Shown here: piece by piece, positions 1 through 5,402 of the stretch
How the letters are laid out: each line of letters starts with the position of its first letter
Position numbering within the stretch: the stretch's first letter is position 1
Assembly: GCA_030824725.1 (NCBI GenBank)
Contig: JAPJRE010000292.1
Span: forward strand, 1-5,402
Reading direction: 5' to 3'
Origin: Sphingomonas sp.
Lineage (GTDB): Bacteria > Pseudomonadota > Alphaproteobacteria > Sphingomonadales > Sphingomonadaceae
DNA length: 5,402 bases
The notes under the pieces: model-generated
What the model was told of the DNA's origin: nothing
Database searches by the model: none
The model's input: the letters and a program-made list of their open reading frames with translations, nothing else
Position numbers and translations under genes: made by a program

Positions 1-552
1 CGCCTCGCCCACCCGCACCGCCGCCGCGCCGATGGCGATCGCGGCGACGATGATCTGGAGGATGTTGAACGACAGCCCGGTGCTGGCGGCACCGTCCTTG
101 AGCGTGGTCGCGGCGGTGAGGCCCAGGAAGTTGGCGGGCACCAGGCCCTTGAGGAAATCGAGCCACGAGCCGGTGCTGGACGGCGCCTTGGCGGCGCTGG
201 CCGCCACGCCGGCATGCAGGCCAGGCTGGAGCAGCAGCCCCAGCGCGATGCCGATCAGCACCGCGATCAGCGCCGTCGTCGCGAACCAGAACAACGTGCG
301 CGCGACCAGCCGTGCGGCATTGTCGAGATCGCGCAGCGCGGCGATCGAGGCGACGATGGCGGTGAACACGAGCGGCGGCACCAGCGCCTTGAGCAGTTGC
401 ACGAAGACCTGGCCGGTGGTGTGGAGCGTCTCGCCCAGCCCGGCCTGCCCGGCCGTGCGCACCGCAACGCCCAGCGCGAGCCCGGCAGCCATGCCGAGCA
501 GCACCTGAAGGGCAAAATTGGGGCGGAATCGGCGGCGGGCGCTATGGGCCAT
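1..552 (-). CDS. Dicarboxylate/amino acid:cation symporter (DAACS/SDF family), N-terminal part
   Basis: This is the first 184 codons of a secondary transporter that imports dicarboxylates or acidic amino acids with Na+ or H+ across the inner membrane. The reading frame is open to the left edge, so the C-terminal half, which contains the substrate-binding hairpins and most of the cation sites, is not visible. Family members are usually about 400-440 residues. Visible hydrophobic segments lie near residues 14-31, 47-72 and 85-108, with a fourth near the end. The family-typical stretch FVQLLKALVPPLVFTAIV (about 50-67) matches the TM2 signature of GltP/DctA/GltPh-type proteins. LQIIVAAIAIG, near the end of the visible part, matches the usual TM4 start. 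The ATG at 552 is chosen because AAAGGAG (560-566) precedes it by 7 bases. It lies 122 bases downstream of the secreted-protein gene on the same strand. The substrate cannot be decided from this half. Family assignment is firm. Confidence 0.9.
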   Translation of the reverse strand, partial: MAHSARRRFRPNFALQVLLGMAAGLALGVAVRTAGQAGLGETLHTTGQVFVQLLKALVPPLVFTAIVASIAALRDLDNAARLVARTLFWFATTALIAVLIGIALGLLLQPGLHAGVAASAAKAPSSTGSWLDFLKGLVPANFLGLTAATTLKDGAASTGLSFNILQIIVAAIAIGAAAVRVGEA

Positions 553-559
553 TCGGAAG

Positions 560-566
560 CTCCTTT
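560..566 (-). promoter_or_regulatory. Ribosome binding site of the symporter gene
   Basis: The minus strand reads AAAGGAG here, 7 bases before the ATG at 552. It is a near-consensus Shine-Dalgarno sequence and fixes the start of the symporter gene. Confidence 0.75.
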
Positions 567-581
567 CAGAGGTCCAGAATA

Positions 582-600
582 TCCTACCCAGGTGCTAGGA
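582..600. promoter_or_regulatory. Imperfect palindrome upstream of the symporter gene, possible operator
   Basis: The 19-base stretch has 5-bp perfect arms, TCCTA (582-586) and TAGGA (596-600), plus one further matching pair inside. It lies 30-48 bases upstream of the symporter ATG, where a regulator would overlap the promoter or the early transcript. No strong -10/-35 pair was recognised nearby. An arm this short can arise by chance, so the call is tentative. Confidence 0.25.
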
Positions 601-642
601 GAACATAGATTTGCTATCCCCCCTGCTGCCGAAGCTTGGGGG

Positions 643-664
643 CGGGCGGCCCGAAAGCCGCCCG
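643..664 (-). terminator. GC-rich hairpin after the secreted-protein gene
   Basis: A perfect 8-bp stem, CGGGCGGC (643-650) and GCCGCCCG (657-664), encloses a 6-base loop. It begins 10 bases past the stop codon of the secreted-protein gene on the minus strand. There is no T-run after the stem in that direction (the sequence continues with C's), so it is not a classical intrinsic terminator. It may act as a weak or Rho-assisted terminator, or as a 3' end stabiliser separating this gene from the symporter gene. Confidence 0.45.
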
Positions 665-674
665 GGGACGAGCG

Positions 675-1043
675 TCAGTTCGCCTTGAAGGTCGGCTTGT
701 CGCCGGTGAAGGCGACGGTGACATAGCTGTTGTCGCACAGATTGATGTTCGGCCAGACCGCGTTGGTCTTGTCCTCGAAGGTGGCGCGCACGTCGAACTT
801 GCAGGCGCTCGCCGCCTTTTCGAAATGCACCGTGGTCTTGCCGCCGGGTTTGACCTTGCCGTCCTTGTTGAGCTCGGCATCGACCTTGTTGTCGACCCAG
901 CTGCCGCTGCCGGCCGCGGCGACTTCGATCTTGGTGATCAGCTTGCCGGTGCTGTTGGTGAGCATGAAATCCCAGTCGTCGGCCAGCGCGGGGCCGGCTG
1001 CGGCGAGGATCGCTGCGGATGCAATGAGAGCCAGTTTCTTCAT
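675..1043 (-). CDS. Small secreted protein of unknown function
   Basis: This gene encodes 122 residues with a clear Sec signal peptide: MKK, a hydrophobic core (residues 4-16), and a cleavage motif ALA followed by DD (predicted cut after A21). The mature part of about 101 residues starts DDWDF and is predicted to be periplasmic or secreted. It has no membrane segment. It is rich in beta-type alternation and carries two cysteines (C81 and C103, in ACKFDV and NLCDNSY) that could form a disulfide. I recall similar small WDF...TGK...NLCDNSYVT proteins in sphingomonads, usually called hypothetical; no function is known to me and none is inferred. The start at 1043 is preferred over an upstream in-frame TTG at 1109 because it has a strong SD and directly begins the signal peptide. 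The gene lies 69 bases downstream of the regulator gene on the same strand, so shared transcription is possible. Confidence 0.85.
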   Translation of the reverse strand: MKKLALIASAAILAAAGPALADDWDFMLTNSTGKLITKIEVAAAGSGSWVDNKVDAELNKDGKVKPGGKTTVHFEKAASACKFDVRATFEDKTNAVWPNINLCDNSYVTVAFTGDKPTFKAN

Positions 1044-1052
1044 GGTCTTCTT

Positions 1053-1059
1053 CCCTCCT
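1053..1059 (-). promoter_or_regulatory. Ribosome binding site deciding the start of the secreted protein
   Basis: The minus strand reads AGGAGGG, 9 bases before the ATG at 1043. This strong Shine-Dalgarno sequence rules out the longer reading frame from the TTG at 1109, which would add 22 residues in front of the signal peptide. Confidence 0.8.
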
Positions 1060-1062
1060 GTT

Positions 1063-1078
1063 GCGCAGCATGTTGCGC
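1063..1078. repeat. Near-perfect 16-bp palindrome and 12-bp-period direct repeat
   Basis: GCGCAGCATGTTGCGC pairs with itself at 7 of 8 positions. The same place also holds a direct repeat, TGTTGCGC at 1059-1066 and again at 1071-1078, one helical turn plus about 1.5 bases apart. It lies just upstream of the SD of the secreted-protein gene, within the 69-base gap after the regulator gene. It could be an operator for a dimeric regulator or a small RNA hairpin in the leader. No -10/-35 pair of good quality was seen around it. Confidence 0.4.
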
Positions 1079-1112
1079 CGAACAGGTGCAGCGAGCAAGG
1101 GCGTAACAATGC

Positions 1113-1676
1113 CTATAGCGCGCGGATCAGCTGCACGGCGACGGCGATCCAGGCGGGGTCCGCCACCACCTGCTGCCGGCCGCCGGCGCCGGGGGGCAGC
1201 AGCTGCAGCCGATCGCCTTCGCGGCCGATGAGGCGGCCGAAGAGGAAGCGGCCGGCGGGGCGCGGCACCAGCACGTCGCGGTTGAGCGCGCGGCCGAACG
1301 CAGCCGGGGCGAGGCGTTCGCACCAGATCGCGTCCCCGGCGCGATACTCGCCCACGCTCGCCTCCACCGCGATGGCGACGATGCCGGCATCGGGGCGCGG
1401 CGGCACCAGCGTTGCCGGGCGGCGCGGGGCATGGGCGCCGTCCCCCTCCAGCACGGCGGCGACCGGGACGTCGGGACGATCGGGGAGCCGGACCAGATCG
1501 GCGGCGTCGACCTCCAGCGCGGCGGCGATGCGATTGAGCCAGGCGACCGAGACCGTGCGCGTGCCGGTCTCCAGCCGCCCGATCGTCTGCGCGGTGGTGG
1601 GCGGCGAACAGCGGCGGGCGACGTCGTCCAGAGTGAGCCCCTTGGCGCGCCGTACCTCTCGAATGGCCGTGATCAT
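1113..1676 (-). CDS. XRE-family helix-turn-helix regulator with a degenerate S24-like C-terminus
   Basis: This 187-residue cytoplasmic transcription factor starts with a Cro/C1-type helix-turn-helix (about residues 3-62): LTLDDVARRC, then TAQTIGRLETG as the likely recognition region, then VAWLNRIAAALEV. A Pro/Ala-rich linker (about 65-97) leads to a C-terminal domain (about 98-187). Its layout, with GD at 114-115, a Pro near 124 and FLFGRLIG at 144-151, resembles the S24/LexA peptidase-like fold. The Ser of the usual DSMxP motif and the catalytic Lys before the RL motif are not seen; G147 stands where the Lys would be expected. Self-cleavage is therefore unlikely and the domain may only dimerise or bind a ligand. 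The ATG at 1676 has AGGAG (1683-1687) 6 bases upstream. It is divergent from the DUF6456 gene and upstream of the secreted-protein gene; an inverted repeat just before its SD suggests autoregulation. The HTH call is firm; the C-terminal fold is inference. Confidence 0.88.
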   Translation of the reverse strand: MITAIREVRRAKGLTLDDVARRCSPPTTAQTIGRLETGTRTVSVAWLNRIAAALEVDAADLVRLPDRPDVPVAAVLEGDGAHAPRRPATLVPPRPDAGIVAIAVEASVGEYRAGDAIWCERLAPAAFGRALNRDVLVPRPAGRFLFGRLIGREGDRLQLLPPGAGGRQQVVADPAWIAVAVQLIRAL

Positions 1677-1687
1677 GTCCTGCTCCT

Positions 1688-1700
1688 AACCAAATCGGTT
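1688..1700. promoter_or_regulatory. Inverted repeat in the divergent spacer, possible operator
   Basis: AACC (1688-1691) and GGTT (1697-1700) flank a 5-base AT-rich spacer in an otherwise GC-rich window. The site abuts the SD of the regulator gene and lies within the 90-base spacer shared with the divergent DUF6456 gene. XRE regulators commonly bind short dyads at their own promoter, so autoregulation is plausible. The arms are only 4 bp, so this is tentative. The rest of the spacer shows no clear -10/-35 pair on either strand. Confidence 0.3.
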
Positions 1701-1766
1701 TAGAGGTTTCCTACAGATGGGCCGTGATGGCAAGAGAGGCGAATCGGAACAAAAGGAGATCACGCA

Positions 1767-2210
1767 ATGCGCGAGCTGGTGGAGCGATCGATCGACAAGG
1801 GCCGCAGCGTCACCGTCAACCAGGGCGAGTCGCCGCTCGACTGGCTGCGTGCCCGCGGGCATGTCGATGCGCGGCAGTTCGAGGCGGGCGAGCGGCTGCG
1901 GGGCGATTACGAGATGGCCGCGCTCGGGCCGCGGGTGACGATGCGCTGGGATCCCGCGCGGCGCGGCGGGGGGCGCCGCGCCGCGCCCGAGCCGCTCGAT
2001 CCGACGCTGGCGCAGATCGCGGCAAAGCGCCGCTTCGATGCCGCGATCACGGCGGTGGGGCCGGGGCTCTCGGACATCCTCTGGCGCGTCGTCTGCGCGG
2101 GCGAGGGGCTGAGCGCGGCCGAAAAGGGGCTGGGCTGGCCGAGCCGGGCGGGCAAGCTGGTGCTGTGCCTCGCGCTCGACCGCGTGGCGGGCCATTACGG
2201 GCTCAGGTGA
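1767..2210 (+). CDS. DUF6456 domain-containing protein
   Basis: This gene encodes 147 residues without signal peptide or membrane segment, so the protein is probably cytoplasmic. The sequence matches the pattern I know for DUF6456, a domain common in Alphaproteobacteria: ESPLDWLRARG (21-31), FEAGERLRGDYE (38-49), GPRVTMRW (54-61), then a C-terminal block with VGPGLSDILWRVVC (97-110), GLGWPSRAGK (121-130) and LALDRVAGHYG (135-145). A basic, Gly/Arg-rich linker (about 64-75) separates the two halves. The final part, from GLSAAEKGLGW onward, could form a helix-turn-helix-like unit, and with the basic linker this suggests DNA binding; that is inference and no function is established to my knowledge. 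The ATG at 1767 is supported by AAGGAG (1753-1758) 8 bases upstream. The gene is divergent from the XRE regulator, and its 3' end overlaps the DUF2339 gene by 8 bases. Confidence 0.88.
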   Translation: MRELVERSIDKGRSVTVNQGESPLDWLRARGHVDARQFEAGERLRGDYEMAALGPRVTMRWDPARRGGGRRAAPEPLDPTLAQIAAKRRFDAAITAVGPGLSDILWRVVCAGEGLSAAEKGLGWPSRAGKLVLCLALDRVAGHYGLR

Positions 2211-4686
2211 CCGGCGGTGCCTCGGGCGCGGCGGCGGGGCGGGCGAGGAAGCGGCTATAGGCCCAGCCGATTGCGATCAGCGCCACGCCGAGCGCCAGGA
2301 AGGAGAGGATCCGGAGCAGCCCGTCGAGCGCGGCGGCGTCGACCAGGAAGACCTTGCAGGTGGTGAGCGTCAGCAGGCCGAGCCCGGCCAGCCGCAGGTC
2401 GTGCCGCCCTACGGCAATGCCGCGCCACAGCCAGGCGAGCGCGAGGAGCAGCAGTGCCGCCGAATAGCCGCCATTTTCCAGGCTGCCGATCGGCCCCGTG
2501 AGCAAGGCGCCATGCGCTGTCCAGCGGATCGCGGCGAGTGCGGCGGCAATGCTCAGCAGCGCGGCGGGGATGCGCAGGCGCGGCAGCGTCCAGCACCAGA
2601 AGGCGGCGAGGGCGAGATGCGCGGCGAGGAGGGGGCCGGCTTGCTGCGCGACGAATGCGGGGTTGAGCAGCACCAGGTCGAACCACGTCAGCCGGGCGAG
2701 GCCGAGCAGCAGCAGCGCCTTGGCCAGCCCGGGCAGCCGCCCGGCGCGGAGCAGCGCCCATCCGGCCGCGAGCGCGGCCTGGGTGAACAGCGCACGCTCG
2801 ACAAAGCCCCAGGCGAGGAACCGCTCGGGCGTTGCGATCGCCAGCGGTTGCTTGGCGAGCGTGTAGAGCAGCAGCACGGCGCCGGTGCCTGCCAGGATCG
2901 CGGCGGCGCGGCGGGCGCGGCCGAAGGCGCGCGGATCCGCGACGAGGAAGGCGAGCGCGGCGGCAACCGGCAGCGCGAGGACGCGCAGCAGATCGGCGAA
3001 GAGCGGCAGTTCCTTGTAGGGCAGGCGATCGCCGGTAAGCGATGCGAAGATCGCCGAGGCGATGTCGAGCAGCGGGAACGCCGCGGCGACCAGCGCGGCG
3101 AGCAGCCATAGCATCGGCAGCGCGAACAGGCTCGGCGCGCGCACCTGCCGGGCCCAGAGGGCGAGCCCGCCCAGTACCAGCGCGAGCGGCAGCGACAGCC
3201 AGCCATGCGGCAGCGGCTGGGCCAGCGCCACGGTCAGCAGCAGCGCGGTGGCCAGCGTCGCGGCGGTGCGCGCGGGATCGTCGGCGTCGCTGCGCAGCAT
3301 CCAGGCGAGCCGCGCGCAGGCGAGCGTGGCGCCGAGTTCGAGCAGGCCCCAGCCGAGCGGGGGCAGCAGTGTCGGGGACAGCAGATGCGCGACCAGCACC
3401 GGTCCGCCCGCGCCGAGCAGCGCGAGCGCGAGCCATTGCCGCCCGCGGGCCGCCAGCGCCTGGCCCGCGCCGGTGAACAGCAGCGCGGCGACGAGCGCGC
3501 CGGCCGGCGTGGCGCCGCGATGGACGGCGGTGAGCCCCAGCGCCTCCAGCGCCAGCAGCAGGGCGATCGCGGCGAGTGCGCCCGGCAGATAGACGGGATC
3601 GCGCCAGGCGAGGAGCAGCGTGGCGGCGGCAAGCACGAGGTAGAAGCTCCAGGCGAGCGGCCCGAAATCGAGCCCCGGCGCGATCGCCACCAGTTGCAGC
3701 AGGCCTACCAGCAACGGCGCGAGGCGGAGCCAGCGGTTGCGCAAGCCCGCGGCGGGCAGCGCGGCACTCGCGCCGCCTGCCAGCAGCATGGTGTAGAGGC
3801 CGATGGCGGAGAGGTTGCCGCGCCCGTCGAGCACCGCGATCAGAAACTGGGTCCAGGCCAGCCCCGCGACGCTCGCGGCCAGCGCCAGCCAGCCCCAGCG
3901 GCGATGCACCGCCAGCCCGAACAAAGCGGCGACGAACAGCCCGAGATAGACGAGCAGCGGCGCGATTCCCGCCGCGTGGAATCCGGCGACCAGCGGCGCG
4001 AGAAAGCCGCCTGCCAGCGCCATGATCGCGGTGGGCGGGCCGTGGCGCAGCGACAGCCCCATCGCGCCCAGCGTCACCAGCACGACCGCGCCGAAGGCGG
4101 TGAGCGGCGCGATCAGATGGTAGAGCGCGGCGGCCATGTAGAGCGTGCCGTACAGGCTCGCGATCCCCGCGCCGGCGAACACCTGCCCCAGCCGCGCATC
4201 GTCGCGGGTGGCGGGCAGGCGCCGCACCGCTTCGCTTGCCGCGACCAGCGCGAGGCCGAACAGCGCGGCGATCAGGGTGCGCGCCGCGGGGCCGAGCAGG
4301 CCCTGCTCGATCGAGTAGCGCACGAGGAAGAACCCCGCGAGCACCAGCGCGACGCCGCCGATCCAGATCGGCAGGCGTCCGCCGATCAGCGTCTCGAAGC
4401 TGAGGCGGGGCAGGGTGAAGGCGGGGCTTGGCGGTGCGGGTGGCGCCTCCTCGCGCACCATGGAAGCTTCGGCCTCCACCTCGCGGGCCCTTGCTGCCTC
4501 GGACTCGACCGTGGTTCGAACGCTCGCCACCGGCCGCGGCGCCGGTGCCTGCTCGCGGCCGTCGAGCCGCGCGAGCCGCACCTCCAGCGTTTGCAGGTCG
4601 CGTTCCAGCCGGTCGATGCGCCGCTTCAGCACGGCGAAGGCGGCCGCGGCGGCGATGGCGAGCAGCAGGAAGGCATAGGCGGTCAT
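2203..4686 (-). CDS. DUF2339 family polytopic membrane protein
   Basis: This 827-residue integral inner-membrane protein is in the usual DUF2339 size range. It opens with one membrane segment (about residues 3-20), a short charged coiled-coil-like stretch (about 21-43, KRRIDRLERDLQTLE) and a Pro/Ala/Glu-rich linker to about residue 92. The rest is nearly continuous hydrophobic segments; by eye about 25-27 in all, with very short loops. Family hallmarks are IGGRLPIWIGGVALVLAGFF after the linker and, near the C-terminus, CKVFLVD...LDGLLRILSFLALG...IGWAYSRF. No enzymatic motif was recognised and the role of the family is unknown to me; transport or envelope roles would be guesses. The ATG at 4686 starts the first membrane helix and no ATG, GTG or TTG was found in frame in the roughly 70 bases read upstream, but no good SD precedes it, so translation may be weak. 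It is convergent with the DUF6456 gene and divergent from the GST gene. Confidence 0.92.
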   Translation of the reverse strand: MTAYAFLLLAIAAAAAFAVLKRRIDRLERDLQTLEVRLARLDGREQAPAPRPVASVRTTVESEAARAREVEAEASMVREEAPPAPPSPAFTLPRLSFETLIGGRLPIWIGGVALVLAGFFLVRYSIEQGLLGPAARTLIAALFGLALVAASEAVRRLPATRDDARLGQVFAGAGIASLYGTLYMAAALYHLIAPLTAFGAVVLVTLGAMGLSLRHGPPTAIMALAGGFLAPLVAGFHAAGIAPLLVYLGLFVAALFGLAVHRRWGWLALAASVAGLAWTQFLIAVLDGRGNLSAIGLYTMLLAGGASAALPAAGLRNRWLRLAPLLVGLLQLVAIAPGLDFGPLAWSFYLVLAAATLLLAWRDPVYLPGALAAIALLLALEALGLTAVHRGATPAGALVAALLFTGAGQALAARGRQWLALALLGAGGPVLVAHLLSPTLLPPLGWGLLELGATLACARLAWMLRSDADDPARTAATLATALLLTVALAQPLPHGWLSLPLALVLGGLALWARQVRAPSLFALPMLWLLAALVAAAFPLLDIASAIFASLTGDRLPYKELPLFADLLRVLALPVAAALAFLVADPRAFGRARRAAAILAGTGAVLLLYTLAKQPLAIATPERFLAWGFVERALFTQAALAAGWALLRAGRLPGLAKALLLLGLARLTWFDLVLLNPAFVAQQAGPLLAAHLALAAFWCWTLPRLRIPAALLSIAAALAAIRWTAHGALLTGPIGSLENGGYSAALLLLALAWLWRGIAVGRHDLRLAGLGLLTLTTCKVFLVDAAALDGLLRILSFLALGVALIAIGWAYSRFLARPAAAPEAPPVT

Positions 4687-4716
4687 CGCGCCGGGCTTCG
4701 CACGTTCAGGCGGCGA

Positions 4717-4739
4717 TGTCGCGCACGGGGCGCGCGACA
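4717..4739. promoter_or_regulatory. Perfect 8-bp inverted repeat in the divergent DUF2339/GST spacer, possible operator
   Basis: TGTCGCGC (4717-4724) and GCGCGACA (4732-4739) are perfect inverted copies separated by 7 bases. The dyad lies 31-53 bases upstream of the DUF2339 ATG and 47-69 bases upstream of the GST ATG. Its right arm covers the -35-like element of the putative GST promoter. This geometry fits a dimeric repressor site (for example TetR- or GntR-type) controlling one or both genes. No cognate regulator is adjacent in this window. A GC-rich background makes chance dyads more likely, which limits confidence. Confidence 0.45.
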
Positions 4740-4760
4740 GGGCGCAAAATCGGCTATGCT
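4734..4760 (+). promoter_or_regulatory. Candidate promoter of the GST-family gene
   Basis: A TATGCT (4755-4760) resembles a -10 box and GCGACA (4734-4739) resembles the 3' part of a -35 box. The spacing is 15 bases, shorter than the usual 16-18, so this is a weak match. The transcript would begin about 20 bases before the gene start. The right arm of the inverted repeat overlaps the -35-like element. Confidence 0.3.
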
Positions 4761-4786
4761 GCAGGCCATCAAGGAGAGGAACGCCG

Positions 4787-5402
4787 ATGATCGTCTATGG
4801 TTCGACATTGTCCCCGTACGTCCGCAAATGCATGGTGTTCGGGGCAGAGAAGGGCTTGGAACTGCAGCTGAAATTCGCAGGACCCGGCAGCCCCGATCCC
4901 GAATTCCGCGCGATCAGCCCGTTCGGCAAGATGCCGGGGTTTCGCGACGGCGACTTCACCATCGCCGATTCGTCCGCGATCGTGACCTATCTCGAGGCCA
5001 AGTACCCCGAGCCCAATTTGATCCCGCTGGCGCCCGAAGCCCGCGCCCGGACGATCTGGTTCGACGAGCTGGCCGATACGATCATGATGGCGGCGGGTGG
5101 GGCAATCTTCGGCAATCGGTTCGTGAAGCCGCGGGTGATGCAGCTGCCGTGCGACCACGCCGCCGCCGACCAGGCCGAGAACGAGCAGCTGCCGCCGATC
5201 TTCGCCTATCTGGAGACGGCGATCCCAGACAGCGGCTTCCTGGTGGAGAACCGGCTGACCCTGGCCGACATCGCCATCGCCAGCCCGCTCGCGACGCTGG
5301 GCTGCATCGGCGTGTGTGTCGATGCGGCGCGCTATCCCCGCACCGCGGCCTATGTCGAAGCGATCCACGCCCGGCCGAGCTTTGCCGCGATCCTCGCGCG
5401 CG
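4787..5402 (+). CDS. Glutathione S-transferase family protein, C-terminus cut by the window edge
   Basis: The frame is open for 205 codons to the right edge; family members are commonly 200-230 residues, so probably only a short tail is missing. The N-terminal thioredoxin-like domain (about 1-75) begins MIVYGSTLSPYVRK, with S9 at the position of the catalytic Ser/Cys. It continues with GKMPGF (47-52, the cis-proline P50) and ADSSAIVTYLE (60-70), whose D61-S62 contact the gamma-glutamyl group of glutathione in this fold. The helical C-terminal domain (about 85-205) has the N-capping motif TLAD (158-161) and ends near RPSFAAIL, as is usual. The likely role is cytosolic glutathione conjugation or a related detoxification reaction; the substrate and class cannot be told. 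The ATG at 4787 has AAGGAG (4771-4776) 10 bases upstream. The gene is divergent from the DUF2339 gene across a 100-base spacer containing a dyad. Confidence 0.92.
   Translation, partial: MIVYGSTLSPYVRKCMVFGAEKGLELQLKFAGPGSPDPEFRAISPFGKMPGFRDGDFTIADSSAIVTYLEAKYPEPNLIPLAPEARARTIWFDELADTIMMAAGGAIFGNRFVKPRVMQLPCDHAAADQAENEQLPPIFAYLETAIPDSGFLVENRLTLADIAIASPLATLGCIGVCVDAARYPRTAAYVEAIHARPSFAAILAR

Noticed and set aside
32..508. Plus-strand open frame of 158 codons at the left edge
   Set aside because: It is antisense to the symporter gene, has no SD support and shows Ser/Ala/Pro-rich shadow composition.
1044..1109. N-terminal extension of the secreted protein from a TTG at 1109
   Set aside because: It would place 22 extra residues before a canonical signal peptide, while a strong SD sits right before the ATG at 1043.
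595..1323. Minus-strand open frame of 242 codons spanning the secreted-protein and regulator genes
   Set aside because: The translation is Arg/Pro/Gln-rich and cuts across two well-supported genes in another frame; no domain is visible.
730..1689. Long plus-strand open frame of 319 codons
   Set aside because: It lies antisense to the secreted-protein and XRE genes, both of which have signal or domain motifs and good SDs. Its translation is low-complexity Ser/Ala/Arg without recognisable domains, typical of a GC-rich shadow frame.
1677..1766. Sigma-70 promoters in the XRE/DUF6456 divergent spacer
   Set aside because: Candidate -35 (TTGCCA on the minus strand) and -10-like hexamers have unsuitable spacing, so no promoter could be placed with confidence.
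2255..3436. Minus-strand open frame of 393 codons inside the DUF2339 gene
   Set aside because: An out-of-frame Arg/Ala-rich translation within a gene with clear family hallmarks in the other frame.
4769..5368. Minus-strand open frame of 199 codons
   Set aside because: It is the antisense shadow of the GST-family gene, whose frame carries clear thioredoxin-fold and TLAD motifs.

Overview
The window is strongly GC-rich and codon third positions are dominated by G/C. A DUF6456 protein, a long DUF2339 membrane protein and a small secreted protein of a type I associate with sphingomonads all point to an alphaproteobacterium, most likely Sphingomonas or a close relative. This assignment is inference from gene content; no rRNA or other marker gene is present.

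Layout from left to right. (1) The left part is all on the minus strand. It holds the N-terminal 184 codons of a dicarboxylate/amino acid:cation symporter (running off the left edge), then a 122-aa secreted protein with a signal peptide, then a 187-aa XRE-type regulator. Transcription would run regulator, secreted protein, transporter. The gaps are 69 and 122 bases, and a GC-rich hairpin sits after the secreted-protein gene, so co-transcription of all three is possible but not shown. (2) A 90-base divergent spacer separates the regulator from a plus-strand DUF6456 gene. (3) The DUF6456 gene meets a very large minus-strand DUF2339 membrane protein tail to tail, with their 3' ends overlapping by 8 bases. 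(4) A 100-base divergent spacer carries a perfect 8-bp inverted repeat, followed by a plus-strand glutathione S-transferase-family gene that runs off the right edge after 205 codons.

The genes do not form an obvious pathway. The window reads as ordinary chromosomal sequence of mixed membrane, envelope, regulatory and detoxification functions. No mobile element, CRISPR array, tRNA, rRNA or origin was seen. I found no convincing new biological system. The items most worth a second look are the palindromes in the three promoter-proximal spacers, the regulator whose C-terminal half looks like a protease-dead S24/LexA fold, and the two conserved domain-of-unknown-function proteins.
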